A stretch of DNA of 64,000 nt from a bacterium. GTDB taxonomy: Bacteria; SZUA-182; DTGQ01. How positions within the stretch are numbered: position 1 is the first letter of the stretch; each line of letters begins with the position of its first letter. The notes beneath the pieces are model-generated. The model saw only the letters and a program-made list of their open reading frames with translations, had not been told where the DNA came from and did not search any database. Position numbers and translations under genes: made by a program. The stretch lies in contig JBFLZW010000030.1 of assembly GCA_040755755.1 (NCBI GenBank), positions 62,001 to 126,000 on the forward strand, read 5' to 3'. This document shows positions 17,532 through 28,824 of this stretch, one piece after another.

Positions 17532-18872
17532 TCATGTGGCCGACGAGGACCTGGTTTTCTTTTCCCGTTCCCGGAAATGGATCTTGACCGGAATCTGCTC
17601 CATTCCCAGGAGGCTGCGCAGTTGATTCTGGAGGTAGCGGGCGTAGGAGAAATGAATAGCCTGCGGATAATTGACAAAGAAGAGAAATGTCGGCGGCTTG
17701 GTAGAAACCTGAGTCTGGTAGTAGAACTTGATTTTCCTCCCGTGGTGGAGTGGAGGAAGCTTGCTCTCGATAATCTGGCGGGTAATCCGGTTGAGCTCTC
17801 CCGTCGGCACTCTCTTGGTGTATTGGTCATACAGGGTTTCAATCAGGGGGAGAATGTTGAAGACCCGCTGGCCGGTCAGAGCGGAAACGAAAACAATCGG
17901 AGCAAACGATAAGTATGCCAATTCATATCGGATACGGTCAACGAAGGAGCCCAGGGTTTTATCGTCTTTTTCCACCAGGTCCCATTTGTTGACTACCAGA
18001 ATGCAGGGCTTGCCAGCTTCATAGGCATATCCGGCAATGGTGGTATCCTGCCTGGTGACGCCTTCGACCGCATCGATCAGGATGAGCGCAACATCGCAAG
18101 CTTGCAGGTGCTTGAGAGCGGAGATGATGCTGTATTTTTCGAGGGCCTGCTCCGTCTTGCCTTTTCTGCGGATCCCGGCCGTATCGACCAGAATGTATTG
18201 CCGACGGTTGAACCGGAGGTAACTGTCAACCGAATCCCGTGTCGTTCCGGGCACATCGGTCACCAGCATGCGCTCCTGACGCAGGAAGGAATTGACCAGA
18301 GAGGATTTGCCCACATTCGGCCGGCCGATGATCGCTACCCGGATTCCCTCCTCCGCTTCCGGGCGTACGGCGGCATGATGGGGCAGTTCCTGCCCGACCG
18401 CATCCATAAGATCGGAAATTCCCACGGCATGCTCTGCCGAGATGGTGACAAATGGTGCCCCGAGAGCATAAAAATCCGCCAGCACCTGCTGGGAAGGAGA
18501 AATGTCAATTTTATTGACCACAAACAGGATTTTTTTCCTGCTTCGGTGCAGCCGCTGGATGATCTGCCGGTCTATGCCAAGGAGTCCATCCCGTGCATCC
18601 ATGAGGTAGAGTACCAGGTCTGCCTCCTGGACAGCCAGGTCGGTCTGATGCTGCATCTGGACAGCGATTTCCTCCCTGGCATCCAGTTCCAGCCCGCCCG
18701 TATCGACCAGGAGGTAACTATGATCGTCGTAGGTGCAGGTGGCATACATGCGGTCACGGGTCACGCCGGGCTGGCCATCGACGATAGCCTGACGCTTGCC
18801 GATCAACCGGTTGAAAAGCGTGGATTTCCCGACATTGGGTCGGCCTACGATTGCTACTACGGGAATTGGCAT
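17532..18872 (-). CDS. der: Ribosome-assembly GTPase Der (EngA)
   Basis: Two tandem G domains are plain: the first with GRPNVGKSTLFNRL, DTGG and NKID; the second with GRPNVGKSSLVNSF, DTAG and NKWD. A C-terminal KH-like domain of about 100 residues ends in a basic tail. Der is essential for 50S subunit maturation. At 446 residues it has the normal length. The ATG (MPIPVVAIVGRP) lies 6 bp after the lon stop codon, so the two are co-transcribed. Confidence 0.96.
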   Translation of the reverse strand: MPIPVVAIVGRPNVGKSTLFNRLIGKRQAIVDGQPGVTRDRMYATCTYDDHSYLLVDTGGLELDAREEIAVQMQHQTDLAVQEADLVLYLMDARDGLLGIDRQIIQRLHRSRKKILFVVNKIDISPSQQVLADFYALGAPFVTISAEHAVGISDLMDAVGQELPHHAAVRPEAEEGIRVAIIGRPNVGKSSLVNSFLRQERMLVTDVPGTTRDSVDSYLRFNRRQYILVDTAGIRRKGKTEQALEKYSIISALKHLQACDVALILIDAVEGVTRQDTTIAGYAYEAGKPCILVVNKWDLVEKDDKTLGSFVDRIRYELAYLSFAPIVFVSALTGQRVFNILPLIETLYDQYTKRVPTGELNRITRQIIESKLPPLHHGRKIKFYYQTQVSTKPPTFLFFVNYPQAIHFSYARYLQNQLRSLLGMEQIPVKIHFREREKKTRSSSAT

Positions 18873-18878
18873 GGTTAA

Positions 18879-21287
18879 TTAGCCGATCGAAGTAGCCTGC
18901 AACCCCCGGTTAGCAGGCTGCTGCTCCTTCGCCCGATCAGAGTACCCCACCAGGGCGGTTTTCAGAACCTGGTCCATGCTCTTGACCAGAATAAACTGGG
19001 TGACTTTTTTCACCATGTCCGGAATTTCCTTGAGGTCTTTTTCATTCTCCTCAGGCAGGATCACGGTCCGGATCTCCGCCCGGTGAGCGGCCAGGACCTT
19101 TTCCTTTAATCCGCCGATGGGCAAAACCTTCCCCCGCAGGGTAATCTCTCCGGTCATGGCTACATCATTGCGGACCGGTTTTCCGGTGAAGACCGAAGCC
19201 ATAGCTGTGGCCATGGTAATACCGGCCGAGGGGCCGTCTTTGGGAATAGCGCCTTCCGGTATGTGGAGATGAATGTCATTTTTCTGGAAACAGTCTCCTG
19301 AAATACCCAGCTCTTTGGCCTTGGAGCGGATGTAGCTGTAAGCGGCCTGCGCCGACTCCTGCATGACATCACCCAGTTGTCCGGTCAGGGTAAGCTCGCC
19401 TTTGCCATCCATGATGACTGCCTCGATAGGAAGGATATCTCCTCCGACTTCAGACCACGCCAGGCCGTTGGCGATGCCGATTTCATCCTCCTGGGCCTTG
19501 TCTTTCTTGGGAAACCAGGGAGGTCCAAGATATTTGGGGACACTGTGCACTCCGATCTGAACATGGGTATCCTTCCCTTTCTGAACCACCTGCCTGGCAA
19601 CCTTGCGGCAGACCGAGGCGATTTCCCGTTCGAGGTTTCTCACCCCTGCCTCTCTGGTGTAGCGGTAGATGATATATTTAATCGCCTTTTCGGAGAACTC
19701 GAGGTTTTTGGCAGCCAGCCCATGAGATTTCAACTGCTTGGGGATCAGAAAGAGCGAGGCGATCTTGACCTTCTCAAGGTCCGTGTATCCGGGCAGGCGG
19801 ATGACCTCCATCCGGTCCTGCAAGGGGCCGGGAATCTTGTGGATCACATTGGCCGTGGTAATGAACATGACCTCCGAAAGGTCATAATCGACCTCCAGGT
19901 AATGATCGCTGAAGGAGTGGTTCTGCTCCGGGTCCAGCACTTCGAGAAGCGCTGCCGATGGATCCCCCCGGAAATCCGTGCTCATCTTGTCGATCTCGTC
20001 CAGGAGAAAGACCGGATTTCTGGACTGGGCCTTTTTCATGCCCTGGATAATCCGCCCCGGCAAAGCACCGATATAGGTTCTGCGGTGTCCCCGGATTTCA
20101 GCTTCATCCCGGACTCCACCCAGGGAAAGACGGACAAAGTTTCTGCCCGTGGCACTGGCAATCGAGCGGGCCAGGGAGGTTTTCCCAACTCCCGGCGGGC
20201 CGACAAAGCACAGGATAGGACCTCGCATTTTTTTGACCAGCCTTCGGACAGCCAGATATTCCAGGATCCGCTCTTTGGCCTGCTCAAGCCCGTAGTGGTC
20301 ATGATTCAGGATTTTTTCAGCATTTTCCAGGTTGATCTTGTCCCGGGTCTTTTTGTCCCAGGGCAGTGAGATGAGCCAATCGATATAGTTGCGGACCACC
20401 GTGGCCTCGGCTGACATCGGCGGCATCAACTCCAGCCTCTTCAGCTCGCGCAGGGCTTTATCCTGGGTTTCGGCATTCATTTTGCCCTCCCGGATTTTCT
20501 CCTCAAGCTCCTGGATTTCCGATTTCCGGTTATCCATCGTGCCCAGCTCTTTCTGAATGGCCTTCATCTGCTCCTGGAGGTAGTACTCTTTCTGGGTTTT
20601 TTCCATCTGAGTCTTTACCTGGCTGCGGATCTTCTTTTCCAGTTCCTGAATATCGATCTCGGCTGACAGGAAATTGTACAGCTTCATCAGCCGCTCTTCA
20701 GGGTCGAGACTTTCCAGAATGGCCTGCTTATTGTCCATCTTCAAAACCACGTGAGAGGCGATGATATCAGCCAGACGTCCGGGCTCTTTAATATTCGAGG
20801 CCGACTGGATCAGCTCAGGCGGAATTTTGGGATTTGATTTGGCATACTTTTCAAACTGAGTATTGATATTTCTCATTAAAGCTTCTATCTGAGGAGAATT
20901 TTCGATTTCCCGCTCACAATCGGAAGCCACGACATTGAAGAATTCATTGCTCTCGATAAATTCCTCAACCCGGCAGCGGCCTATTCCTTCGGCCAGCACC
21001 TTGATTGTGCCATCCGGAAGCTTGAGCACCTGTAAAATTTCTGCAATCGTACCGATTGCAAAAATATCTTCCACCTGGGGATCATCAACCTTGGGATTCC
21101 TTTGCGATGCAAGGATAATCTGGTTGTTATTCAGCATGGCCTTCTCGACAGCCTTGATCGACTTTGGCCTGCCGATGAACAGGGGAACGATCATATGGGG
21201 AAAAACAATAATATCCCGCAAGGGTAATAACGACAAAACCCGTGTTTGCTGATTATTCTTCTGCTTATTTTTATCCTTAAAAAACAT
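18879..21287 (-). CDS. lon: ATP-dependent protease Lon
   Basis: Domain order is N-terminal LON substrate-binding domain ([13 protein letters not shown] onward), coiled region, AAA+ domain (Walker [10 protein letters not shown] near 360, FLLDEIDKM Walker B) and the C-terminal Ser/Lys protease. The nucleophile Ser is in [11 protein letters not shown] (about 686) and the partner Lys is in [14 protein letters not shown] (about 729). The length of 802 is standard. It degrades misfolded and regulatory proteins in the cytoplasm. It lies 11 bp behind clpX in the tig-clpP-clpX-lon series, as in many proteobacteria. Confidence 0.97.
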   Translation of the reverse strand: MFFKDKNKQKNNQQTRVLSLLPLRDIIVFPHMIVPLFIGRPKSIKAVEKAMLNNNQIILASQRNPKVDDPQVEDIFAIGTIAEILQVLKLPDGTIKVLAEGIGRCRVEEFIESNEFFNVVASDCEREIENSPQIEALMRNINTQFEKYAKSNPKIPPELIQSASNIKEPGRLADIIASHVVLKMDNKQAILESLDPEERLMKLYNFLSAEIDIQELEKKIRSQVKTQMEKTQKEYYLQEQMKAIQKELGTMDNRKSEIQELEEKIREGKMNAETQDKALRELKRLELMPPMSAEATVVRNYIDWLISLPWDKKTRDKINLENAEKILNHDHYGLEQAKERILEYLAVRRLVKKMRGPILCFVGPPGVGKTSLARSIASATGRNFVRLSLGGVRDEAEIRGHRRTYIGALPGRIIQGMKKAQSRNPVFLLDEIDKMSTDFRGDPSAALLEVLDPEQNHSFSDHYLEVDYDLSEVMFITTANVIHKIPGPLQDRMEVIRLPGYTDLEKVKIASLFLIPKQLKSHGLAAKNLEFSEKAIKYIIYRYTREAGVRNLEREIASVCRKVARQVVQKGKDTHVQIGVHSVPKYLGPPWFPKKDKAQEDEIGIANGLAWSEVGGDILPIEAVIMDGKGELTLTGQLGDVMQESAQAAYSYIRSKAKELGISGDCFQKNDIHLHIPEGAIPKDGPSAGITMATAMASVFTGKPVRNDVAMTGEITLRGKVLPIGGLKEKVLAAHRAEIRTVILPEENEKDLKEIPDMVKKVTQFILVKSMDQVLKTALVGYSDRAKEQQPANRGLQATSIG

Positions 21288-21298
21288 GGGGGAAAACC

Positions 21299-22543
21299 TT
21301 ATCCTACCTTCTCGTACAGAAAAATCGGCGTCTCATGCCGCCCGATGACATCCTTGGTGATCACGCATTCTTTGATCCCGCTGCTGTGTGAGGGTAAATC
21401 GTACATGATGTCGAGCATGACATCTTCCAGAATCGACCGTAAGCCCCGGGCTCCGGTTCCCCGGGTAATGGCCTCGTGGGCAACTGCTGACAGCGCATCG
21501 TCGGTAAACTTCAACTTGACATTCTCCAGCTCAAAAATCTTCTGATACTGCTTGATCAGGGCATTCTGAGGATCTTTGAGAATCGAGATCATCATCTCTT
21601 CATTCAATTCGGTCAGGGTGGCAATCACCGGGAAACGGCCGACAAATTCCGGAATCATGCCGAATTTTATCAAATCGATCTGCTGAACCTTGCCGATAAG
21701 ATCCGAGGCGCTTTGTTCTTTTTTACTTTTGACACCGGATAAAAATCCTACCGGATTCTTATCCAGCCGTCGGCCAATGATCTTTTCCAGACCGATAAAG
21801 GCTCCTCCGCAAATGAACAGGATATCTTTGGTATCAACCTGAATATATTCCTGGTGGGGATGCTTCCTTCCTCCCTGGGGAGGAACGCTGGCTATTGTAC
21901 CTTCAATAATTTTCAGCAGGGCCTGCTGCACCCCTTCACCCGAGACGTCACGGGTGATGGACGGGCTATCGGTCTTGCGGCTGATTTTATCGATTTCGTC
22001 TATATAAACAATCCCTTTTTCAGCTTTGGCAACATCGAAATCAGCAGCCTGCAAAAGTTTTAAGATGATATTCTCGACATCCTCTCCGACATATCCAGCT
22101 TCGGTGAGCGTGGTGGCATCGGCGATAATAAATGGAACGTCAAGCATTTTGGCCATGGTCTGGGCCAGGAGGGTTTTCCCGGAACCGGTTGGTCCGATCA
22201 GCAGGATGTTGCTTTTCTGAAGCTCGACATCCTTCGGATCGACATTGGCTTCAATACGTTTGTAATGGTTATGGACCGCCACGGCCAGGGTCTTTTTCGC
22301 CCGCTCCTGCCCGATGACATACTGGTCAAGAAAATTTTTTATCTCAATTGGCTTAGCAAGCTTCTTAAAGTTCTCGATCCGCTCCTCTTCCCATTCTTCC
22401 TCAATGATGTCGTTGCAAAGCTCTATACATTCGTCACAGATGTATACGGTCGGCCCGGCAATAAGCTTTTTGACTTCATTTTGAGTTTTGCCGCAGAAAG
22501 AACACTTTAAGGTTACATTTTTCGAGCTTTTACCTTTAGCCAT
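21299..22543 (-). CDS. clpX: ClpXP unfoldase ClpX
   Basis: The N-terminal zinc-binding domain (CSFCGKTQ, then CDECIELC) is followed by the AAA+ domain with Walker A GPTGSGKT (about 117-124) and Walker [10 protein letters not shown]. Sensor and pore motifs such as GYVGEDVE and [16 protein letters not shown] follow. It unfolds tagged substrates and feeds them to ClpP, whose gene lies 33 bp upstream. The length of 414 is typical. Confidence 0.97.
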   Translation of the reverse strand: MAKGKSSKNVTLKCSFCGKTQNEVKKLIAGPTVYICDECIELCNDIIEEEWEEERIENFKKLAKPIEIKNFLDQYVIGQERAKKTLAVAVHNHYKRIEANVDPKDVELQKSNILLIGPTGSGKTLLAQTMAKMLDVPFIIADATTLTEAGYVGEDVENIILKLLQAADFDVAKAEKGIVYIDEIDKISRKTDSPSITRDVSGEGVQQALLKIIEGTIASVPPQGGRKHPHQEYIQVDTKDILFICGGAFIGLEKIIGRRLDKNPVGFLSGVKSKKEQSASDLIGKVQQIDLIKFGMIPEFVGRFPVIATLTELNEEMMISILKDPQNALIKQYQKIFELENVKLKFTDDALSAVAHEAITRGTGARGLRSILEDVMLDIMYDLPSHSSGIKECVITKDVIGRHETPIFLYEKVG

Positions 22544-22576
22544 TTTTCATTCCCTTATGGTTGATAAAAATACCTA

Positions 22577-23185
22577 TTAAATCTTTTTAACGATTACTTC
22601 ATCCACCAGACCGTATTCTTTGGCCTGTTCGGCGGACATATAATAATCCCGTTCGGTATCCGCCTGGATCTTGTCAACGGGCTGGCCGGTATGCCTGACC
22701 AGGATTTCGTTCAATCGCCTGCGCATGAGTAAAATCTCTCTGGCCTGAATATCGACATCCGTGGCCTGCCCCTGAAATCCGCCAAGGGGCTGATGGATCA
22801 ATATCCTGGAGTGAGGGAGGGCATAGCGCTTCCCCTTGGCACCGGCAGCCAGGAGCAGGGCTCCCATGCTGGCGGCCTGCCCGATGCAGATGGTCGAGAC
22901 ATCCGGCTTGATATACTGCATCGTATCATAAATAGCCAATCCGGAAGTCACTACCCCGCCGGGACTGTTAATATAGAGATGGATATCTTTATCCGGATCA
23001 TCCGCCTCCAGGAACAAAAGCTGGGCAATAACGAGATTGGAGATATAATCTTCAATAGGGCTTCCCACAAATACAATCCGATCCTTCAGCAATCGGGAAT
23101 AAATGTCCAAAGCCCGCTCGCCGCGGCTGGACTGCTCTATTACTATTGGTACCAGACTCATCGATTCCGTCACCTTATATCCCAT
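22577..23185 (-). CDS. clpP: Clp protease proteolytic subunit ClpP
   Basis: The 202-residue serine peptidase has the catalytic Ser in [11 protein letters not shown] (about 99), His in [12 protein letters not shown] (about 124) and Asp in the [20 protein letters not shown] region. It forms the 14-mer chamber used with ClpX. The N-terminal segment ([24 protein letters not shown]) includes the usual processed propeptide. It lies 11 bp after tig. Confidence 0.97.
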   Translation of the reverse strand: MGYKVTESMSLVPIVIEQSSRGERALDIYSRLLKDRIVFVGSPIEDYISNLVIAQLLFLEADDPDKDIHLYINSPGGVVTSGLAIYDTMQYIKPDVSTICIGQAASMGALLLAAGAKGKRYALPHSRILIHQPLGGFQGQATDVDIQAREILLMRRRLNEILVRHTGQPVDKIQADTERDYYMSAEQAKEYGLVDEVIVKKI

Positions 23186-23196
23186 TTCCTTTCCTG

Positions 23197-24459
23197 TTAC
23201 CGGAGCACCGCGTGTTCCAGCAGAAAGTCTGTTGTTTTTCTGTCTTGGATGTTTCGTTCGATTCTCGACTTGGATAATCTTTTGACAATTTCTTCAGGAG
23301 ATTTATGATATTGCCTGGCCAGCAATTGAACCTGATGATCGACCTCTGCAGGGGGAACCTCGATTCTTTCACGCAGGGCGATTTCCTGCAAGACCATGGC
23401 CACCCTGACATTCCTGACCGCTGCTTCCCGCAGGTTCTGCCTTACCCTGGCAATATTCGATTCAGCCTTATCGAGCGCCTGCCCTTGAGCCAATAACCGA
23501 AGCTCCAGATCATAGAAAAGCTCATCGATTTCCTGTTCGACCATCAATTCCGGAGGTTCAATTGAAACAGAAGCCACTAACTTGCCGAGTAAGGAATTGG
23601 CCATTTTCGCCTTCGCATCCTCCTCACGCCGTTCTTTTATCTTCTCGGCAATTTCCTCTTTCAGGCTTGCCAGACTGGCACTATCCCAGTCCCTGGCAAA
23701 ATCGTCATCAATCTCAGGAAGAACTTTTTCTTTGATTTCCTTAATCGCTATTTTGAATAAAATTCTTTTCCCGGCCACTTCCCGGTTCGAGTAGTTGCCG
23801 GGGAATGATTCTTCGAATTCTTTCTCCTCGCCCTTGATCATGCCGACAAGTTTTTGAGAAAATTCAGGCAAAAATTGTCTGGCACCCGGAATGATCACGG
23901 CATCCTTCTTGCTTTCGCTCCAGGCCGGATTATCACGGTCCGAAGCCTCATAATCAAGGATCACCAGATCACCCTCCTGGACCGGACGTTCCGAGATGAC
24001 CTGATATTTGGCATGCTGCTCCTGCAGGTCCTTCAGGGCATTCTGGACATCTTCTTCAGTCACTTCCACGTTTATCCGGTCGATTTCAACACCCCGGTAG
24101 TCAGGTAACTCAAGTCTGGGGTAGGCAGCGACAATCACCTTAAAGGAAAAAGGCGCATGCTCCTGAACGTGAAGCTCACCTTCAAATTCAGGATAACCGA
24201 TTAACTGGAGCCTTGTTTCCGTAACAGCCTTTTCCAGATATTCAGGCACCAGATCCTTGATAACCTTCAATTCGATTTTTTTCCAGAAGTGGACCTTTAA
24301 TATATCCCTTGGCACCTTGCCGGGCCGAAATCCTTTCAGCCTGGTAGCAGAACCTACCTGCCGATAGGCCTCGTTGATCTTCCTGGTTACCACATCCTCC
24401 GGGATTTCAACCGTGACTGCCTTTTTACTGTCCTCTAAGTCGGTCACATCGACTTTCAT
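23197..24459 (-). CDS. tig: Trigger factor chaperone
   Basis: The 420-residue ribosome-bound chaperone has the N-terminal ribosome-binding signature ([11 protein letters not shown] near 45). A central FKBP-like domain ([12 protein letters not shown] to the [16 protein letters not shown] region) and a helical C-terminal domain follow. It binds nascent chains at the exit tunnel. It heads the protein-coding part of the unit and is 34 bp from tRNA-Leu, so the tRNA genes and this operon may share transcription. Confidence 0.95.
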   Translation of the reverse strand: MKVDVTDLEDSKKAVTVEIPEDVVTRKINEAYRQVGSATRLKGFRPGKVPRDILKVHFWKKIELKVIKDLVPEYLEKAVTETRLQLIGYPEFEGELHVQEHAPFSFKVIVAAYPRLELPDYRGVEIDRINVEVTEEDVQNALKDLQEQHAKYQVISERPVQEGDLVILDYEASDRDNPAWSESKKDAVIIPGARQFLPEFSQKLVGMIKGEEKEFEESFPGNYSNREVAGKRILFKIAIKEIKEKVLPEIDDDFARDWDSASLASLKEEIAEKIKERREEDAKAKMANSLLGKLVASVSIEPPELMVEQEIDELFYDLELRLLAQGQALDKAESNIARVRQNLREAAVRNVRVAMVLQEIALRERIEVPPAEVDHQVQLLARQYHKSPEEIVKRLSKSRIERNIQDRKTTDFLLEHAVLR

Positions 24460-24493
24460 AGATTCTCTCCCGCCTAGCTATATCGCATCTTTA

Positions 24494-24574
<81 letters not shown>

Positions 24575-24754
24575 TTTCAGGATAATGCTTGCGCTATTTG
24601 TGAACCCCTTACAATGCCTATAAAAATGAATGGAGGAATACCCCTCTCACGGATAAAGCCTCTTTTTCAGCGCTTTCCTGAGATTACTTGAAGGAGTTCC
24701 TCCAGATGATAATTTTTTTCTCTTGTTTTTGGCAAATCGAAAAACCAGGGAAAT

Positions 24755-24830
<76 letters not shown>

Positions 24831-24901
24831 ACATACCCAAAAGCATTTATAATAATATAGTATATATAATACTCAATTCAATACGTCAAATACATTCATT
24901 A

Positions 24902-24975
24902 TACGCCCGGCAGGGCTCGAACCTGCGGCCTGCGGATTCGAAGTCCGACGCTCTATCCAACTGAGCTACGGGCGC
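24902..24975 (-). tRNA. tRNA-Arg (anticodon TCG)
   Basis: A cloverleaf with acceptor GCGCCCG/CGGGCGT, an AGCTCAGTTGGATAGAGCG D arm, the anticodon arm CGGACTTCGAATCCG giving TCG and a GGTTCGAGCCC T arm. CCA is not encoded. Confidence 0.94.
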
Positions 24976-24989
24976 ATTCTTCGTGGTAT

Positions 24990-25068
24990 TGGGGTGAGTG
25001 GAGGGACTTGAACCCTCGGCCACTGGAGCCACAATCCAGAGCTCTATCCAAACTGAGCTACACTCACC
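24990..25068 (-). tRNA. tRNA-His (anticodon GTG)
   Basis: A cloverleaf with eight bases before the TA of positions 8-9, consistent with the extra G-1 of tRNA-His pairing with C73. The anticodon arm CTGGATTGTGGCTCCAG gives GTG, the T arm has GGTTCAAGTCC and CCA is encoded. It is the promoter-proximal tRNA of the cluster. Confidence 0.94.
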
Positions 25069-25205
25069 ATGATCATCTGTCACCAAAAAGGATTATCAGT
25101 CGTCAATCAAATATCAACATTGTCACCATATTCGTCAGGTCATCGAACTCTCTGTTTCCTTTAACTGACATTCAAGATAATCGCTTTTGTCCGCAAAGCT
25201 AAACT

Positions 25206-25234
25206 AGTATACACTTTTAGATACAATTTTTCAA
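25206..25234 (-). promoter_or_regulatory. Sigma-70-type promoter of the tRNA-tig-clp-lon unit
   Basis: On the minus strand TTGAAA and TATACT stand exactly 17 bp apart, about 140 bp upstream of tRNA-His. This is the only strong promoter-like element seen ahead of the tRNA cluster and could drive the tRNAs and the operon behind them. Confidence 0.6.
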
Positions 25235-25251
25235 CTCAAATTGATCTGTTC

Positions 25252-25470
25252 CAGATGTTCCCCATCTTTGATGGGAATCTCCACTACACTCCTCCCCCTT
25301 GAGGGGGGAGGCTGGGTGGGGGTGATGGTTATGTTCACCCTCCTCATTGAGAAAAGGAACATGGGGAAACATCCGGATATCTTTAATCTCCCTTGAGTCT
25401 GAAAAGTTAGAATATTGCGAAATCCTTGAGATGTCAAGAGAAAAATATGAGAATCAGATGTTCCCCATTT
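25252..25470. repeat. Dispersed intergenic repeats: GATGTTCCCCAT motif and a G/C-rich palindrome
   Basis: AGATGTTCCCCATCTTT near 25252 has an inverted partner (ACATGGGGAAACATC) near 25361 and a further direct copy near 25454. Between them at 25288-25325 lies a 38-bp element with a CCCCCTTGAGGGGG core. It matches, with one difference, the reverse complement of 57304-57341 inside a coding region. Nothing in this stretch looks protein-coding. Confidence 0.65.
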
Positions 25471-25548
25471 CCCTCATTTCACTATTGACTTTGCTTTAAC
25501 ATTTCGCCATAATTCAAATCTGTCCTGACCGAAAGGAGGTAAGAAACC

Positions 25549-26367
25549 TTGAGTACCAAGAGTACTGGTAAGGTAACGATCCCCGGTTTAAAGCAAATGA
25601 AACAGAATAACCAGAAGATTACCATGCTCACCGCTTATGACTATCCGACGGCCGTCCTGCTGGATACGGCCGGAATTGACATTCTGCTGGTGGGAGATTC
25701 TCTGGGCATGGTAGCGCTTGGCTACGAAAATACCCTGCCTGTGACGATGGAAGAGATGCTCCATCATACCAAGGCGGTCAAAAGAGGGTGCAAGCGGGGG
25801 CTCATTGTGGGTGATATGCCTTTTTTGTCCTTCAACATGGACAGCAGCCGCGCCATTGAAAATGCAGGCCGCTTTATCAAGGAGGGCGGTGCCGGGGCAG
25901 TCAAGCTGGAAGGGGCTATGGAGCCTATCTTACGGTCTATCCGCTGCCTGGTGGAAGCAGGCATTGCAGTCATGGGGCACATCGGCCTGACCCCGCAACT
26001 GGTGCATCAGATGGGCGGGTTCAAGGTTCAGGGAAGGGAAAAGGAGAGTGCGGACCTGCTGAGCGAGAGCGCCGGGAAACTTGAGGAGGCTGGCGTCTTT
26101 GCTCTGGTCCTTGAGGGGATTCCGGCAGACCTTGCGCGAAATATTACCCGGCAGATCGCTATCCCGACCATTGGCATCGGGGCGGGACCGCACTGCGACG
26201 GTCAGGTATTGGTCACTCCCGACCTCCTTGGGCTCTCGGATGCTCCGAAACCCAAATTCGTCAAGCAATACGCTTCCCTGCATACGGTGATGTTGTCAGC
26301 CATACGTTCTTTCCGGCAAGAGGTCCTTGAGGGAAAATTCCCCTCGGATGAATACAGCTATCACTGA
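25549..26367 (+). CDS. panB: 3-methyl-2-oxobutanoate hydroxymethyltransferase
   Basis: The 272-residue enzyme makes ketopantoate, the first committed step of pantothenate and CoA synthesis. Signatures include LTAYDYPTAVLLDTAGID, LVGDSLGMV, the AGAVKLEG strand and PTIGIGAGPHCDGQVLV. The start is a TTG with an ideal AAGGAGGT ribosome site 8 bp upstream. The gene stands alone, convergent with the penicillin-binding protein gene; panC and panD are not in the window. Confidence 0.95.
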   Translation: MSTKSTGKVTIPGLKQMKQNNQKITMLTAYDYPTAVLLDTAGIDILLVGDSLGMVALGYENTLPVTMEEMLHHTKAVKRGCKRGLIVGDMPFLSFNMDSSRAIENAGRFIKEGGAGAVKLEGAMEPILRSIRCLVEAGIAVMGHIGLTPQLVHQMGGFKVQGREKESADLLSESAGKLEEAGVFALVLEGIPADLARNITRQIAIPTIGIGAGPHCDGQVLVTPDLLGLSDAPKPKFVKQYASLHTVMLSAIRSFRQEVLEGKFPSDEYSYH

Positions 26368-26409
26368 ATGGTGCAGATGTTCCATCTCCGAGTCCATACT
26401 CAGCCGCAC

Positions 26410-28824
26410 TCAACGGTAACCATCGGTAGGCTGCTCCGTATCCAGTCGTCTGGCGGGAGGTTCCTGTTGTTGCGATGACTGTGGTTGAGGAGAAGGCTGA
26501 GGTTGAGGTTGTTGCGGGGCGGGCACTTTTTCCGGAGACTGGGAATCGATGCTGAGAAAGCGGTCGGCAGCTATTTGATGAGCGTTGCAGAACCTGTCGG
26601 GCTCGGTTCCTTCACGGAATGCCTCCAGGATGACTCTGCGGCAATCCGGGGTAGCTAACAGACCAGTGTCTGCATCGATATTTTCAAAGGTAATCCCTCC
26701 GGGAACGGGGAAGTTGCTGGCCGGCTGATTGGCCAATGCCCGGCTCATGAAGTTTACCCAGATCGGGCAGGCTGCTTCGCCTCCGGTTTCCCGCTCTCCC
26801 AGGCTCTTGTATTCATCGAATCCCACCCATACTCCTGCCACCAGCTCCGGGCTGAAGCCGATAAACCAGGCATCGATATAATCATTCGTTGTCCCTGTTT
26901 TACCGGCCAGGGGCCTGCCGAGGCGCTTGGCCCGCCACCCGGTGCCATGCTGGATGACACCTGCCAGCAGGGAAGTGATAAGGTAGCTGGTCTGGGCATC
27001 CAGCACCCGGCGGGGTGATGGATCATGCTTCTCCAGCGTCTCTCCCTTGTCATTGAGAATAGATTTGATCGCGACCGGCTGGTTGAATATTCCCTGGTTG
27101 GCAAAGATTCCATAGGCTGAGGTAATCTCCAGAAGCGAAACGCCCGAAGTCCCCAGGGCCAGAGAGAGGTCATGATCGAGGGGAGAGTTTATCCCCATTC
27201 TTCTGGCCAGTTTAATGACCCCGTCTATCCCCACCTGATCCAGCAGCTTGACGGTAACGACATTGCTGGAGCGCTCCAGGGCTTTCCTGATGGTGATAGG
27301 GCCACTGAATTTTCCGGAATAGTTTTCCGGTTTCCAGCCTTTGGCCTGAATGCCATCCTTATAGACAATGGGAGAATCAATCACGATGTCAGCCAGGGTC
27401 CTTCCCCGGAGAAGAGCTGCCGTATAGATAAAGGGCTTGAATGCCGACCCCGGCTGCCTGCGTGCCTGGACCGCCCGGTTATATTGGCTCTTCGAGAAAT
27501 CGTACCCCCCCACCATGGCCCGGATATGACCGGTCTTTGGATCGAGCGCCACCAGGGCCCCCTGAACAGCGGGCTCCTGCTCCAGGGACAGAGTCAAACA
27601 GCCATCGCTGGAATCCGGAAATTTTTTTATCCGGACAAGAACCTTATCCCCGGCTTTCAGGATTGCACCCGGACTCTTTGCCCTGGTCCATTTCATGCTC
27701 TCCCAGGAGATTTCTCCGCAGTGGTCATCAAGTACATCCACCAAAACCCGGTCATCGAGGACAGCCCTGACCCGTGCGGGCAGTTTTCTGGAGACGGGTT
27801 TTTTCTCCTCGATAGCCTGATTGATCTCCTCCACCGGCAGGTCATCCTCCTCCCAGTCACGGGGAAGGGGCCGGAAACCCTGCCGTTTGCTGAGCTCTTC
27901 CAGCCCCCAGCGCAAAGCTGACTGGGCGATTCTCTGCATCTGTGGATCAAGGGTAGTGTGAACCTGGAGCCCCCCTTTATACAGGCCGGGTGATCCATAC
28001 TTTTTTTGCAGTTCCTGACGGATGTATTCCACAAAATAGGAGGCAGGCGTTTTTTCCTCTTCTTTCTGAAAATGAAAGGGAAATTGCAGAGCTGACTGAT
28101 ATTGTTTCCGGGAAATGACCCCCTCCTCCTGCATCCTCCGCAAAACCACAGCACACCTCCTCTTTGCCAGGTCCTCGTTGCAGAAAGGGGAATATCTGCT
28201 CGGTGCCCGGATCAACCCGGCCAGCAGGGCGGACTCAGGCAGATTCAGATCCCTGGCCTTTTTCCCGAAATAGGCCCTGGCAGCAGCCTCAACGCCATAG
28301 GCGCTATGCCCGAAGTAAACGTGATTGAGGTATAATTCCAGAATTTCCTGTTTGGAATATTTGGCCTCAATTTTGTAGGCCAGAAGGATTTCCTTGACTT
28401 TTCGCTCGATGGTCTTCTGGGGATAGAGAAACACCAGCCGGGTCAACTGCTGGGTAATTGTGCTGGCTCCTTCGACAAACCGCCCGGCGGTGAGATTTCT
28501 GCCCAGAGCACGCAATACGCGGGGCCAGTAAATGCCCCGGTGCTGGTAAAAGTTGACATCCTCGGTGGACAGGACCGCTTTGATAAGGTTCGGGCTGATC
28601 TCGGCCAAAGAAACGGGAATCCGCTGTTCAAGGCAGAAATTGGCTATCTGTTCGCGATTTCCTGCATAGATCCGGGTGGTTTGTCCGGGATTATATTCCC
28701 GCAGAAAGCCTGTGTCAGGGAGGGTGTGAGCCGCATGATAGATATACCCCGCCCCAATACCGATGCCAATGGCGATAAGCAGGAGGGCACAAAAACCTAA
28801 ACAGGCAAACTTATTCCTCATCAC
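26410..28824 (-). CDS. Class A penicillin-binding protein (PBP1a-like)
   Basis: This bifunctional peptidoglycan synthase has a single N-terminal membrane anchor (residues 7-30). The GT51 transglycosylase domain follows with EDVNFYQHRGI and STITQQL. The transpeptidase domain has the active Ser in GSAFKPF, then SSNVV and KTGTTNDY. Its C-terminal tail is rich in Pro and Gln (about the last 45 residues). The 804 residues are normal for MrcA/PonA-type proteins. Its start overlaps the receiver gene at 28811-29221 by 14 bp, so it is translated together with the HEPN/receiver pair, an uncommon setting for a cell-wall synthase. Confidence 0.92.
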   Translation of the reverse strand: MMRNKFACLGFCALLLIAIGIGIGAGYIYHAAHTLPDTGFLREYNPGQTTRIYAGNREQIANFCLEQRIPVSLAEISPNLIKAVLSTEDVNFYQHRGIYWPRVLRALGRNLTAGRFVEGASTITQQLTRLVFLYPQKTIERKVKEILLAYKIEAKYSKQEILELYLNHVYFGHSAYGVEAAARAYFGKKARDLNLPESALLAGLIRAPSRYSPFCNEDLAKRRCAVVLRRMQEEGVISRKQYQSALQFPFHFQKEEEKTPASYFVEYIRQELQKKYGSPGLYKGGLQVHTTLDPQMQRIAQSALRWGLEELSKRQGFRPLPRDWEEDDLPVEEINQAIEEKKPVSRKLPARVRAVLDDRVLVDVLDDHCGEISWESMKWTRAKSPGAILKAGDKVLVRIKKFPDSSDGCLTLSLEQEPAVQGALVALDPKTGHIRAMVGGYDFSKSQYNRAVQARRQPGSAFKPFIYTAALLRGRTLADIVIDSPIVYKDGIQAKGWKPENYSGKFSGPITIRKALERSSNVVTVKLLDQVGIDGVIKLARRMGINSPLDHDLSLALGTSGVSLLEITSAYGIFANQGIFNQPVAIKSILNDKGETLEKHDPSPRRVLDAQTSYLITSLLAGVIQHGTGWRAKRLGRPLAGKTGTTNDYIDAWFIGFSPELVAGVWVGFDEYKSLGERETGGEAACPIWVNFMSRALANQPASNFPVPGGITFENIDADTGLLATPDCRRVILEAFREGTEPDRFCNAHQIAADRFLSIDSQSPEKVPAPQQPQPQPSPQPQSSQQQEPPARRLDTEQPTDGYR

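Noticed and set aside
17516-17842. Long N-terminal extension of the truA frame
   Set aside because: The residues are the antisense shadow of der (basic, Ser/Arg-rich), while TruA homology begins exactly at the ATG at 17515.
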